64,000 bases of DNA from Spartinivicinus ruber (GCF_011009015.1 NZ_CP048878.1:4680354-4744353); one strand, 5' to 3'. Shown: positions 35,483-45,167, counted from the first letter of the stretch. The notes: generated from the sequence alone by a model not told the origin. Numbers and translations are program-made.

Positions 35483-36460
35483 TTGTTAAAGAAGTTTTGT
35501 GCACTATTAGTTTATTTTTTAACATTTCCATTATTAGCTGATAGCTATAAAAGTATTGCTCTCATTTCAGTATCAACCCAATATGATGAAGAAAAAATAA
35601 AAAGTGTTACTGATGCATTAGTGAAAAAGGGTTATGTTGTTTCAACAAAATACTTGAATCAAGTTGTTTCTGACTTTGGCTATGTAAATACAGAAAAGGC
35701 TAGGGCAGAAAGTTTAATAAATGCTTTATTAGATGATGGTGTAGATATTGTGTGGTTTGTAAAAGGAGGTGGTGGAGGGGTAAATATTCTACCTTATCTT
35801 CATATGGAAAAAGAAAGATTACTATTAGCAAAACCTAAAATATTAATTGGTTTCAGTGATGTCACAGCCATTCATTCATTTGTGAATGAAACTCTACAAT
35901 GGAAATCTTTGCATGGTGTTGTAGCAAGCTATAATAAGGATAACAAAGATAAAGACGAAAAAAAGATACAAGTGAATGACTTAGAGCCACTACCTTCAGT
36001 GGAACAGGTATTATCAAAAGGAGTATTTTACCAAAATATCATTCCATTAAATACATTAGCTAAGAAAGGAGCTAATGGTGAACTAAGAGGCGGTAATTTT
36101 ACTTTAGTTTCGTCATTATTTTCTACAGTATATGAACCAAATCTATCGGGTAAAATCCTACTTTTAGAAGATATTGGTACATCATTCCGTCAATTAGATA
36201 GACGTCTTCACCAGCTTCTATTCAAGAAAGACTTAAATGTTAATGCAATAGTATTTGGACAGTTTTATCCTCTTGACCCAACAGATGAACAACGTCTAAT
36301 TTATAAGTCTGTAATTGAGAAATTTGCACAAAAATTCAATAAGCCTGTTTATTATTACCCTTATGTAGGACATGGAAGGAAAAATCACCCATTAATCTTA
36401 GGGACTAATTCTACTCTTAAATGCGAAAAAGATTCTGAGTATTGTTTTATTAAACAGTAA
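35483..36460 (+). CDS. S66-family LD-carboxypeptidase-like protein, secreted
   Basis: 325 residues, TTG start with GTGGAG 11 nt upstream. Signal peptide (CALLVYFLTFPLLADS) and a full S66 domain: WFVKGGGGGVNILPYL, nucleophile Ser125 in LIGFSDVTAIHSF, the Glu in LLLEDIGTSFRQLDRRL, and the His region GHGRKNHPLILG. S66 enzymes (LdcA, MccF) trim peptidoglycan tetrapeptides or inactivate microcin C. LdcA is usually cytoplasmic; the signal peptide suggests a periplasmic role. MccF-like immunity is an alternative. Confidence 0.75.
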   Translation: MLKKFCALLVYFLTFPLLADSYKSIALISVSTQYDEEKIKSVTDALVKKGYVVSTKYLNQVVSDFGYVNTEKARAESLINALLDDGVDIVWFVKGGGGGVNILPYLHMEKERLLLAKPKILIGFSDVTAIHSFVNETLQWKSLHGVVASYNKDNKDKDEKKIQVNDLEPLPSVEQVLSKGVFYQNIIPLNTLAKKGANGELRGGNFTLVSSLFSTVYEPNLSGKILLLEDIGTSFRQLDRRLHQLLFKKDLNVNAIVFGQFYPLDPTDEQRLIYKSVIEKFAQKFNKPVYYYPYVGHGRKNHPLILGTNSTLKCEKDSEYCFIKQ

Positions 36461-36480
36461 CCTTATCTGTTTTTACTACC

Positions 36481-36506
36481 ACTATCTGGACACTGTTCCA
36501 GATAGT
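36481..36506. terminator. Hairpin after the S66 gene
   Basis: ACTATCTGGA/TCCAGATAGT, 6-nt loop; A7 follows. Structure is clear, direction is not. 36507-36842 holds no gene, apart from a weak trace of the dispersed repeat near 36580. Confidence 0.5.
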
Positions 36507-36842
36507 AAAAAAACACATAACACCAATCTAAAATAGTAGAGAACAAAAACCAATCAGAAGCCTCTCTAAACTTCCACCCCACTCACCTTTCCTCAAGTCA
36601 CTCCAAAAACCAACAAAATGCTACAATTTTTTTAACGAGTGCTGTTGAATACACCCTATACAGTAGCCAACTAACAAGCGACTGAAAATGCTGAAAACAG
36701 CATTTTCTGATCCAGATTATCAGAGGTTTATTGTTAAAAACGAAAAATCCAAGGGTTAGGCCTAAACGTTAACAAACTTGATTAAAGCTAAGGCCTTGGG
36801 CCCTTGATTTTAGCTTAACTGCATTATTGGCTTAAAAGTATG

Positions 36843-37217
36843 TCACTTGTTGGATTCTTCTAAAAGCTGGTCGATTGTACTCGCCAGCTCCTTTTTGTTG
36901 GCAGGCTTGATCAAATATCCCTTGGCTCCTTGCCGCTTAGCCCACATGATATCTGTTTTCTGATCTTTTGTTGTCAGGATCACTACTGGAATATGTTTGG
37001 TGCGATCATCTGTAGTGATTTTTCTCGTAGCTTGAAATCCATTCATTTTAGGCATCACTATGTCCATCAAGATCAAGTCTGGCAAAATTTCAATTGCTTT
37101 TTCAACACCCTCTTCACCACTTTCGGCGGAATATATAGTGTGTCCGAGACCCTCAAGAATTGCTTTATGCCCTTCTATCATTGTTTCTGAGTCATCCACG
37201 ATTAGAATTTTTGCCAT
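36843..37217 (-). CDS. CheY-like response regulator (PilH type)
   Basis: 124 residues, receiver domain only: ILIVDDSETMIEGHKA (acidic pair), phospho-acceptor in LPDLILMDIVMPKMNGFQAT, VVILTTKD (Thr) and YLIKPANKKEL (Lys). All key residues are present. It resembles PilH, the output regulator of type IV pilus chemosensory systems, but no kinase gene is near. AAGGATTC precedes ATG. Confidence 0.85.
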   Translation of the reverse strand: MAKILIVDDSETMIEGHKAILEGLGHTIYSAESGEEGVEKAIEILPDLILMDIVMPKMNGFQATRKITTDDRTKHIPVVILTTKDQKTDIMWAKRQGAKGYLIKPANKKELASTIDQLLEESNK

Positions 37218-37440
37218 AGAGTAGAATCCTTGTGAGCTTGTTTAAACAATAACAAGAATATTGCCTAGTTATGTATATCTTAGTTATTGATGAGTAAGAC
37301 TTCTACGTACAAGCAGTAAAATAGTTGACATCCTTCTTATTCCTCAAAGTATGGGTTTTATTAGCTTTTCGATCAATGTCAGTGGCTGGGCTAGCCCCCT
37401 TTGTATAAGGGGCACTTCTCAACCTTACCACCAGCTTATA

Positions 37441-37478
37441 GGGTTCATATGATATAATTATAGTTATCATATGAACCC
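37441..37478. promoter_or_regulatory. Palindromic operator/promoter of the Xre-RES pair
   Basis: Perfect 14-bp arms (GGGTTCATATGATA, 37441-37454, and its complement, 37465-37478) around TAATTATAGT, ending 14 bp before the antitoxin ATG and just before its AAGGAG site. A TATAAT-like box lies in it. Expected binding site of the Xre antitoxin itself. Confidence 0.75.
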
Positions 37479-37492
37479 ACAAGGAGAGCAAA

Positions 37493-37966
37493 ATGTCTGC
37501 CTCTGGAAGAATAGAAAGTGGAAGCTCAAAGCTTCAATTTAACCCTGCTAAAGCCACTAAAAAGAACAAGCTACTTGCTCTTGTAATTGGTATGGACCGG
37601 ATAAAAATTCAGACCTCATTATTAGAAGGCCTTTCAGTAAAGGCTATTGCTCATATTGAAAAGGCGCTAGGAATTGATCAAAAAACATTTTTGCTAATTT
37701 CTGGCATGTCAAAAGCTACCCTAAGCCGTCGAAAGCAAGCAGGACGCCTAACGCCAGATGAGTCAAGCAAGGTGTATCGGTTTGTTCAACTATATGACTT
37801 AGTAAAAGCAATGATGCTGGACGACGACGAGAAGGCCAAAAACTGGCTAAAAACACCAGAGCCTTTATTTGGTGGTAACACCCCACTGGAGCATGCCAGA
37901 ACAGAATTCGGTGCAAAGGAAGTGGAAGACCTTATCGGGCGTATCCGACATGGGGTGTTTAGTTAA
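37493..37966 (+). CDS. Xre/MbcA/ParS-type antitoxin
   Basis: 157 residues. Xre-like HTH in the middle (IDQKTFLLISGMSKATLSRR) followed by the DUF2384 toxin-binding domain (KVYRFVQLYDLVKAMML, AKNWLKTPEPLFGGNTPLEH, VEDLIGRIRHGVFS). Binds the RES toxin and represses its own promoter. Strong AAGGAGAG site. Its TAA overlaps the toxin ATG by one base. Confidence 0.92.
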   Translation: MSASGRIESGSSKLQFNPAKATKKNKLLALVIGMDRIKIQTSLLEGLSVKAIAHIEKALGIDQKTFLLISGMSKATLSRRKQAGRLTPDESSKVYRFVQLYDLVKAMMLDDDEKAKNWLKTPEPLFGGNTPLEHARTEFGAKEVEDLIGRIRHGVFS

Positions 37967-38439
37967 TGCTAAAAGGATGGAGAATAGCAGCACCGGTATA
38001 CTCAAAAACACCACAAGAGATACTATCAGGAGAAGGAGCCTTTTTATTTGGTGGGTGCTGGAACTCAAAGGGAACAAGAGTTGTTTATCTTTCTGAAAGC
38101 CTGGCACTTGCCTCTATGGAGTTGTTAGCGCACCTCAAACAGTCAGATATACTGATGCAATATCACAAGCTGCCAGTGTCGTTCGATGAGTCGTTAGTCA
38201 TGGATCTAGATACAGATAGCTTACCGTTGAACTGGCAGTCTTATGAAATGGAACCAGATACACAGGCAACAGGTGATTTCTGGGTGCAAAATAAACTATC
38301 TTTGCTGCTTAGAGTGCCTAGTGTAATTATTCCAGAGGAGTCAAATTATATTCTTAATCCAGCGCACCCAGAATTTGATAAGCTTGATATAGGTGAAATT
38401 GTTGACTTCGGGTTTGATTCTAGATTGGTGAAAAAATGA
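37966..38439 (+). CDS. RES-domain toxin
   Basis: 157 residues. RES toxins break down NAD+ and stop growth. Visible: WRIAAPVYS, the Arg in GTRVVYLSESLALASMELLA with Ser and Glu of the RES triad, and the end PEFDKLDIGEIVDFGFDSRL. Translation is coupled to the antitoxin (ATG overlaps TAA). Followed by an exceptional hairpin. Confidence 0.92.
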   Translation: MLKGWRIAAPVYSKTPQEILSGEGAFLFGGCWNSKGTRVVYLSESLALASMELLAHLKQSDILMQYHKLPVSFDESLVMDLDTDSLPLNWQSYEMEPDTQATGDFWVQNKLSLLLRVPSVIIPEESNYILNPAHPEFDKLDIGEIVDFGFDSRLVKK

Positions 38440-38501
38440 GTGACTCCGACAGTATAGCTAATCTGTTGTATATGTCAGATACAAATGTTTATACCCTGCA
38501 A

Positions 38502-38583
38502 ATTACTTTTTCAGATATTATCAATACTATCAACATTACTTACTAGTAATGTTGATAGTATTGATAATATCTGAAAAAGTAAT
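38502..38583. terminator. Perfect 39-bp hairpin
   Basis: Arms 38502-38540 and 38545-38583 are exact complements over 39 bases with a TACT loop; arms begin ATTACTTTTTCAGATATTAT. It separates the RES toxin from the convergent M60 gene. Far longer than a normal terminator. Confidence 0.85.
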
Positions 38584-38696
38584 CAAACCTGGCTCTAATA
38601 ATAAATAATTATTCATATATTCAGTCAGGTTCCTCAGTGAGCATATGAAACTTAAATTTTCTAGCTCCACATACTTACCGAGGTAATACATATCAC

Positions 38697-41693
38697 TTAA
38701 AGCGCATCAGAGGTATATTGTTGGGTCCCGTATAACCATAACGGTATGGCCGGCATGGGGAGTTCCATGTGGGCGACCTGCTGCTTCGCTTCATCCGAGA
38801 CGGTAATTTGCCATTTTTCAAAATAACGCCGTAAATCTTCCTTGGCAATTTTCGAACCCATAATCAGTAAATAATCGGCTGCAGACTGCCCCTTGGTCTT
38901 CGCATAGCCTCGCTGATGGTAAAGCTCACGGGTTTGGCTGTACAACTCTGTATAAAAATCCCATCCATAAGCTAACGCAAATTGATGATAAAATGCCAAA
39001 CGCTCAAAAAGGTCCTTAATGTCATTCCAGCCTTTGCCTTCATTGAGCTTTTTCAGCACCTTGTCATAAGTCTTCTGAGCGGCTAAACGTGACGGCTGGC
39101 CAAATTGATCTTGTTGATAGAGCGAGAACAGGTTAACTGTCACTTCCATTGTTCCAGGTAACATCCAATCGCGCTGTTGATAATTATGGCCCAGCTCGTG
39201 GAAAGGCCCCCAACCCAATACATTGCTGTATTTTTCCAATTTGGCTTCTAAGGGGGCCATGATGGGGTAACCTGCATGCATCCAGCCCGCACTGATGGTT
39301 AAATCCGAGTGAAAACGGTTAGGTAACGATGGGGTCTTATGTGGCTCCGGTTTATCTTTACCTAGCCCCATCAGTTGGTAGGTGTTATTTGTCAACTGCT
39401 GCCAGGCTTTGGCGTAAGCTTCAACATCCTCAATTTGTTGTAGCTGCTGCTTGGACAATAAAACGATCATATTGCCACTGTGGATTTCTCCCCAAGGCGC
39501 AGGATAATGTTTAATTTCGCTATTCCATTGGGCATTCGAGTGTTCACCCAGCTTAAAGTAAGGGGCTTTTACGGCATTTTTGATTGTGATGTTAGCTTGC
39601 GCCTGACGATACTGTTTGTGAGAAGTAGTCAGGTAGATTAGTCCACCATAAGGGGCATTAATGGTATTACGGCCTACTTTTAATGCCTGCGTAAAGCTAA
39701 CCTGTGGAGGACGTGCCCATTTTTTACGGTTCTTTTCTGTGGCAATGTTATCCGTATGGCCATTCACCCGGACTTCAATGTGACTGGCTTGACCCTTAGC
39801 CATTGTTTGATCCGATGGAGAGGCGACTTCAATCACAATCGTTTCGCCAGCACGGGCATAAAGGCCTGTGCTTAACCAAAAAGGGGCGGTACGGGATGTT
39901 CTGACCCAGTCACTGTGCTCTTGATTAAAATCAAACGCGAGAGTTTTAACGGTCGAAACAGCATCTGTGGGAACAATGCCCATCACGTCATGACCCGCTG
40001 CTGCGCTCTGATTGGTTGATAAGTCTTTTGTAACTGAGTCAATATAAGCTAACACTTGGGTATACGGCCTTTCAGTCAGTCGGTCGAATGGATAGTTGAG
40101 ATCCTTGTCGAGGTAGGTGAGTAACGTGTTTACCGGTAGAGGTAAGTTTTGAAGAGTACGCCCTAAGTTAATAGCTAGTTGTTCGAGAGTACCTTTTGAT
40201 ACGGTATAAGCCGCAACGCCTTCTTCAACGGCTTTCAGATAGGCTAAACGTTCGGGTACGTTTCTTCCAATCATTTCATTAATAGCAGGCTTACTTGCAA
40301 TTTGATGTGAAAGTTGGGAACGCGATTTACCTCCATCCCAGGCAATACCAGCTTTCGTGAGAAGCTGCTGGCCTGGTGCGGTTTTCAGGTTAGTTTTCCA
40401 GGTCCACACCTGATGCCCCATCAGCAAGCTTCCCCCTGCGTTGACGTAATCTTCAAGCACAGCTTGTACTTCTGGTGACTCGATACGAGGATCAACAATA
40501 GCAACAGGAAACTCAGCTGGATCAAACAGGGCGGCTTGTTTGGCAATATCAGCTACTGTAGTAGGATCAATCTGATATTGATCATCAAATGTTTTATTGC
40601 GCCATTGCTTCCATTGCACTAACACTTTCAAACGCTGGTCAGCGGTTTGTAGAACTGTATCGTAAGGCTGAGGGTGTCTCGCCGTTAACCAGCTCAATAG
40701 ATTACTAGCAAATTGCTGCATACTCGGTTGAGCCGCCGGGTTAGTCAAAACGTTTAAATAGTCGTTAATTTCACGCCCTAATACAACTACACGGCCTTTC
40801 CCTAGTCGGCCAGCGGCAATGGTCCCAACACCTAATTGTGGCTCTTTGGCATGCACTAAAAACCCTTGAGAATTTATGGCAACCAACCGGCTAATATTGC
40901 TGCTCGAAAATTCAATTTTTTGTACATTGTGATATAACGCTTCTAAATCTTTTTTGTGAGAAATTTTCAACGCTTGAAAGAGCGCTGTGGCTTCTTCTAA
41001 TGTTTTTGTTGCTTGGTCTACTATACTTTGCGTGGCATCGTCATCTGCCATTACCTGCTTGGCATCCGCTACCATAGGTAAAAAGCCATCAATATCCTCA
41101 GGGTAATAGGCATTATTTTCTACGCCAGATACAACTTGTTTTAATAGATTATCGGCTTGCTCAATGCGGGCTTGTAATTGGTTGTGGTTTATAGGGGGCT
41201 CAACAGAAAGCCACTGCCAACGTTGATTCGTTCCACCATGAGCTGCATAGGTAATCACTTTGCCTGGCTCAGAGGCAGAAGCATCCAGCACCATCTGGGG
41301 ATTTTTTTTATTTTGGAGTTGCAGATCTGTTAACTGCCATTGTTGATGAATTCCCTGGTGGCATCGCCACATAAAAACAGCGGAATTATTCGCAGGATTA
41401 CGACCCGCTTCCATACAAAAATCGGGAGCAACACGGGAATGAAAACGACCTAACGCATCCTGATACCATTGTTGTTCAGGCAGCCCTTCACAGCTATTCA
41501 TCCTTACAGCCGCATGATTCGAGACTGGTGACTGCACAGTTAAACACTGTGCTTTTTCACCTAATTGAATAAAGTGATATGACTGTGTTTTTGCCACACC
41601 TGTATTTAATCCAATGGCACTAGCAATACCCAGTGCAGAAATCCATAACGATTTTTTCACAACTAAATGCCTTTTACTGCTTAATGACCACAA
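38697..41693 (-). CDS. M60-family (ImpA/SslE-like) metallopeptidase with ricin-type lectin domain
   Basis: 998 residues. Signal peptide (WISALGIASAIGLNTGVA), then a ricin-B domain at about 38-165 with QxW marks (PEQQWYQDALG, HQQWQLTD, NQRWQWLS), a linker helix region, a domain with a flavodoxin/GATase-like look (GRVVVLGREI, LLMGHQVWTWK), a beta-rich part, and the gluzincin site FHELGHNYQQRDWMLPGTME (His832, Glu833, His836, later Glu). M60 enzymes cut mucin-type O-glycoproteins; P. aeruginosa ImpA is the nearest known type. Lectin plus mucinase fits attachment to and digestion of host mucus. Confidence 0.85.
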   Translation of the reverse strand: MWSLSSKRHLVVKKSLWISALGIASAIGLNTGVAKTQSYHFIQLGEKAQCLTVQSPVSNHAAVRMNSCEGLPEQQWYQDALGRFHSRVAPDFCMEAGRNPANNSAVFMWRCHQGIHQQWQLTDLQLQNKKNPQMVLDASASEPGKVITYAAHGGTNQRWQWLSVEPPINHNQLQARIEQADNLLKQVVSGVENNAYYPEDIDGFLPMVADAKQVMADDDATQSIVDQATKTLEEATALFQALKISHKKDLEALYHNVQKIEFSSSNISRLVAINSQGFLVHAKEPQLGVGTIAAGRLGKGRVVVLGREINDYLNVLTNPAAQPSMQQFASNLLSWLTARHPQPYDTVLQTADQRLKVLVQWKQWRNKTFDDQYQIDPTTVADIAKQAALFDPAEFPVAIVDPRIESPEVQAVLEDYVNAGGSLLMGHQVWTWKTNLKTAPGQQLLTKAGIAWDGGKSRSQLSHQIASKPAINEMIGRNVPERLAYLKAVEEGVAAYTVSKGTLEQLAINLGRTLQNLPLPVNTLLTYLDKDLNYPFDRLTERPYTQVLAYIDSVTKDLSTNQSAAAGHDVMGIVPTDAVSTVKTLAFDFNQEHSDWVRTSRTAPFWLSTGLYARAGETIVIEVASPSDQTMAKGQASHIEVRVNGHTDNIATEKNRKKWARPPQVSFTQALKVGRNTINAPYGGLIYLTTSHKQYRQAQANITIKNAVKAPYFKLGEHSNAQWNSEIKHYPAPWGEIHSGNMIVLLSKQQLQQIEDVEAYAKAWQQLTNNTYQLMGLGKDKPEPHKTPSLPNRFHSDLTISAGWMHAGYPIMAPLEAKLEKYSNVLGWGPFHELGHNYQQRDWMLPGTMEVTVNLFSLYQQDQFGQPSRLAAQKTYDKVLKKLNEGKGWNDIKDLFERLAFYHQFALAYGWDFYTELYSQTRELYHQRGYAKTKGQSAADYLLIMGSKIAKEDLRRYFEKWQITVSDEAKQQVAHMELPMPAIPLWLYGTQQYTSDAL

Positions 41694-42163
41694 ATTTTGT
41701 CGTTACTCTGAAAGACTTATCGTAGAAATAGACGTGTCGCTTATTAATGAAATAAATAAACTTTGGTTGTTTTTTTAATTTGCACAGCAATGTATCACAT
41801 TACTTTTTGAAATTCGATTTATTTATATCAAAATTCCAAAAAAATATATAATGTCAATTTTTTTAACAAGAAAACAATGCAATCGTTTGAGTAATTGATT
41901 TAAATAGACCGATCAGAAATGTCAAATTAGCTGACAATAGGTAACAACTTTCAGAACAATTAAGTCAGAAGTAAAAACTTTTTTAAACAAAAATAAGAAA
42001 ATACTAATCGTTTTATTCATTTATTAGTTAATAAAATAATATTTATTTAGCTAGCGATAATTAATTGAGTGTGAAATAACTAGCACAGCTCATCAAAAAA
42101 TACATGGCTATGTCAATCGGGGGCCTGTTAACACTAATTTTGTTACGCTTGAAAGAATATTAA
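41694..42163. other. Gene-free AT-rich stretch
   Basis: 470 bp with long A and T runs. It must hold the M60 promoter on the minus strand; no specific site can be named. Confidence 0.4.
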
Positions 42164-42316
42164 TTGTTTTTATTTACAACTAAGCAGATAGAGTATGTTG
42201 GCTTGAATGACAGCTCCAGGAATGTGGAACTGAGAATACGCAACCCTGGACGTATTGTAGCAGTGGCTCTATCTGACTTAGAAGACCATTCCTTGCGCAG
42301 TGTGGGCATGGAGTAG
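42164..42316 (+). CDS. Small frame or coding relic
   Basis: TTG start, 50 residues: EYVGLNDSSRNVELRIRNPG then RIVAVALSDLEDHSLRSVGM. Composition looks like real protein, but there is no ribosome site or known family, so it may be a fragment. Confidence 0.25.
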   Translation: MFLFTTKQIEYVGLNDSSRNVELRIRNPGRIVAVALSDLEDHSLRSVGME

Positions 42317-42376
42317 TCAAATATGGAAAAGCAAACTATAAACTAAGTTAAACAGCCCTAAACCAATAAGCAAAGC

Positions 42377-42811
42377 ATGAGTATAAAACATATTCTACTG
42401 ATGGTCCTTGTGGGATTACCTATTAGCCTTTCGATCATCTATTTTGTTACAGGAATAGACTTAGCAGGCTTTATGTCTTTTCAAGATAATGCGAAAAATG
42501 AAATTGTATTTAAATCAGAGTCTGGCTCAATTACAGCCCAAAGATCAGACATTACTGGCATAGAAATTGGCAAAACAAGAAAGGATGGCCATGTCGTTCA
42601 TTTAGAACTTACCTCTAAGTTTGGTGAAAAAATGTTCTTATTCACCTCTAAAAACTTAGGAGCTCCTTTATCAATTACAGCCTTCGGTACAAATATAGAA
42701 AAATCTGAAAATATAACATCTAGTCAAACGAACAGGATGCAAATTATAGGGCTAACAAAGAAAGAAGCTGAGCTATTAGTTAACAATCTTAAAAAGATTA
42801 AAGAAAATTGA
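42377..42811 (+). CDS. Membrane-anchored protein with SecD-P1-head-like domain
   Basis: 144 residues. One N-terminal membrane segment (ILLMVLVGLPISLSIIYFVT), then SESGSITAQRSDITGIEIGK, VVHLELTSKFGEKMFLFTSK and NLGAPLSITAFG. The last two resemble the strand-helix-strand of the SecD periplasmic head (V.L.L...G...F...T....G..laI). Function unknown; similarity is by eye. Confidence 0.5.
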   Translation: MSIKHILLMVLVGLPISLSIIYFVTGIDLAGFMSFQDNAKNEIVFKSESGSITAQRSDITGIEIGKTRKDGHVVHLELTSKFGEKMFLFTSKNLGAPLSITAFGTNIEKSENITSSQTNRMQIIGLTKKEAELLVNNLKKIKEN

Positions 42812-42845
42812 TGATTTTCCCCTACTTAATCATAGGGGTAGTTTT

Positions 42846-42926
42846 CATCCCAACCGTTTAACCAAAGTCTTAGCACTTAGCCAAATCTGCTTAAAGCGCC
42901 TATCGCCTTTATTCTACTTAACCGTA
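42846..42926 (-). pseudogene. Relic of the MarR-like gene
   Basis: Reading left: DRRFKQIWLSAK and LVKRLG-stop, the end of the protein coded at 22214-22507 (DKRFKLVWLTAK, LLKRLG). Confidence 0.5.
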
Positions 42927-42937
42927 ATCACTCAGTG

Positions 42938-42986
42938 AACGTGTGAGATATTTTAACCAGCCACACACAATTGCAGAGGGAACACG
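42938..42986 (+). repeat. Partial copy of the 67-bp repeat
   Basis: GTGTGAGATATTTTAACCAG then CCACACACAATTGCAGAGGG, matching the right half of 7017-7083. It runs up to the stop codon of the next gene. Confidence 0.5.
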
Positions 42987-43355
42987 TTAATAGAGTCCTT
43001 TACGGGAGTTTTCAATATACTGATCGAAGTCGTTCTGATCTTCAACAAGAGGATCACTATAGTAATGATATTTTCTACGCTCTTTTGAGTCTAACCATTG
43101 AGCAGTAGCATCAACAGTTCCATCCACAGACATTTGATAGGCTCGTTTCCAAGGATAGAATTCAAACTTTACTTTATAACCTGCTATAACAAATGCTTCT
43201 TTAATAATGTGTGGTATAAGACCTCCATGCTTTAAAGATTTGGAGTTATATGGTGGATACTCAGCTGTTGAAATCCTTAAAATTTGTTCAGCATTGAGTT
43301 TACTTATAATAGATGTGGTCAGTATCATCTCAATGATAATTATGAATATTCTCAT
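42987..43355 (-). pseudogene. SBP_bac_3 binding protein with internal deletion
   Basis: Signal peptide and first lobe are normal (LRISTAEYPPYNSKSLKHGG, FEFYPWKRAYQMSVDGTVDA, RKYHYYSDPLVE) but then jump to what looks like the extreme C-terminus (FDQYIENSRKGLY). About 110 residues of the second lobe are missing, so ligand binding is unlikely. Its N-terminus is similar to that of the broken gene at 44393-45167. Confidence 0.6.
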
Positions 43356-43616
43356 TATATACTTACACGAGATAAAACAGTGTATTTAGTTATTTATAGC
43401 TCAAGTTTGCTTTTACTCTATTCCAAAGTTTTTCTTGATTAATATTGCTGCTAAATTATTCATGCAACCGCTAAGGCTGTTACAGTCGTCAAACACACTG
43501 CACTGCCTGGCTATGGCCCTAGCGCCTTATTCTGCTTGAGATACCCACTCAAAACGTGCCCAACTATTGGTAAAGACATTAAATAATGGCAAAATATCTT
43601 TATACTACAAAACACA

Positions 43617-44345
43617 CTATTTAAGATATTTCTTAGATATTTTCTGAATCAATCCATCCTTCTTCATGGCTCGGATAGCCTCTGTAATACGCGACTCATA
43701 GCTTGCCAAAGCTGATTTACGGGAAAGGCCGAAATAGATTTGCGCATCGTTTCCCGGATGATAGACTGCCTGCTCGAATTTTTCGGTAAACCCATGCTGA
43801 GCAATTTGAGCCTCTACCTGGGGATGTGTACCGACAATCACACCAACACGGCCTTTGTCCAACATTTGCAGCAACTGGATTTCCTTTACTACCTCCGTTT
43901 TGGTGATCTTTGGATCATTGTTAAAAGGATCGAAATATTCAGACCCGCGAACGACTCCAACGCCGAGTCGATAAAGGTCATTGTAGGTCTGGACTTGATC
44001 TCGATCTCCCTTACGCACATAAAAAACAGTAGTCAGTGTATAGTAAGGTTCTTCTGGATAGAGAATGTACCTCTCTCGCTCCTTGTTTTTTGCCACAAAG
44101 GCAATACCATCCACCTTGCCCCCTTCCAAAAGTACCATCAATCTTGCCCAAGGAAATTCCACGATTTTGATTGTAATACCAGTGCGTTTTGAAACTTCCT
44201 GAACAATTTCTACACTGATTCCTCGTATAGACTGATTGTCTACATAAGCAAAGGGGGGCCAGTCAACAAGCCCGACCGTATAAGTCTTCGCATGGACAGA
44301 ACTGAAGAAGGTCGACAGTAGATAAGCTAGGACGATCAGTTTCAT
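43617..44345 (-). CDS. Periplasmic substrate-binding protein (SBP_bac_3)
   Basis: 242 residues, complete. Signal peptide (LIVLAYLLSTFFSSVHA), VGLVDWPPFAYVDNQSIRGI, DGIAFVAKNKERERYILYPE, LGVGVVRGSEYFDP, and the end AIRAMKKDGLIQKISKKYLK. TCTGGAAAC upstream of ATG. Sits in a group of three related binding-protein genes of which it is the only intact one; no permease near. Confidence 0.85.
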   Translation of the reverse strand: MKLIVLAYLLSTFFSSVHAKTYTVGLVDWPPFAYVDNQSIRGISVEIVQEVSKRTGITIKIVEFPWARLMVLLEGGKVDGIAFVAKNKERERYILYPEEPYYTLTTVFYVRKGDRDQVQTYNDLYRLGVGVVRGSEYFDPFNNDPKITKTEVVKEIQLLQMLDKGRVGVIVGTHPQVEAQIAQHGFTEKFEQAVYHPGNDAQIYFGLSRKSALASYESRITEAIRAMKKDGLIQKISKKYLK

Positions 44346-44392
44346 AGTGTTTCCAGATTAGCTTGTTTTCTTACTATGTATCCTCTTAGGGG

Positions 44393-45167
44393 CTATAGCT
44401 TAGAGTAATATCCCCCTAACTGTAGGTCATGGTACTTTTCATAGGTACCATCCTGTTTCATAGCTTTTAAGCTATTATTGAAGTCTTTGACTAGCTGTTT
44501 AGATTTAATATTTTTTTTGGAAAAAGTATATGATTAGTAAAAGACACCAGTGGTTTTCGGTTAAAATCTACGCTATGCATTAAGCTGCTATCAAACTTTC
44601 TTTGTAACAAAGAATAGCCTGCTACAGATCCGATAACTAAAATATCAATTCTATTTTTAAACATCATCCTAAAATTAATTTCATCATTTGTACTAAAAAC
44701 AACATTAAGTTTTTTATTATTTGCTGCACTTATAAATTCACCAGTATATGTATAACCTCTTGTTGCACGTATTCTATAGTTTCTTAAATCACTTAACTTT
44801 TCCCATTTTTTCATTGGCTTACTTTTTAAATAAAAGAAAACATAATCTTCCTGATATAATGGTTCGCTACAAAAAAATATTTAGCTCTTTTTGGGGCACA
44901 TATCCAGTAAGCAGTGGCGTCATATTCTCCCGATAAACCTTGTTTATAATTCCTAGCCCATGGGTAATACACATATGAGACATTATAGCCTTCTCGTTGG
45001 AATGCCTCTGTTATAACATGGTGAACAAAGCCTCCATGTTTCAAGTCTTTTGATGACCAAGGTAAATTTTCAGCTGTACTTATTAACAGTTTTCTTTCCT
45101 CTTTCGAAGAAAGAGAAGATAAAAAAATAAGAAATAAACAAAAATAATAAAGCTTTTTCATATTCAT
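44393..45167 (-). pseudogene. SBP_bac_3 binding protein with two frameshifts
   Basis: Three consecutive frames make one protein: 45167-44826 (signal peptide; STAENLPWSSKDLKHGGFVH), 44814-44491 (KLSDLRNYRIRATRGYTYTG) and then to 44393 (LVKDFNNSLKAMKQDGTYEK then YHDLQLGGYYSKL-stop). The second break lies at a run of eight T/A near 44512, where slippage is likely. Confidence 0.8.
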
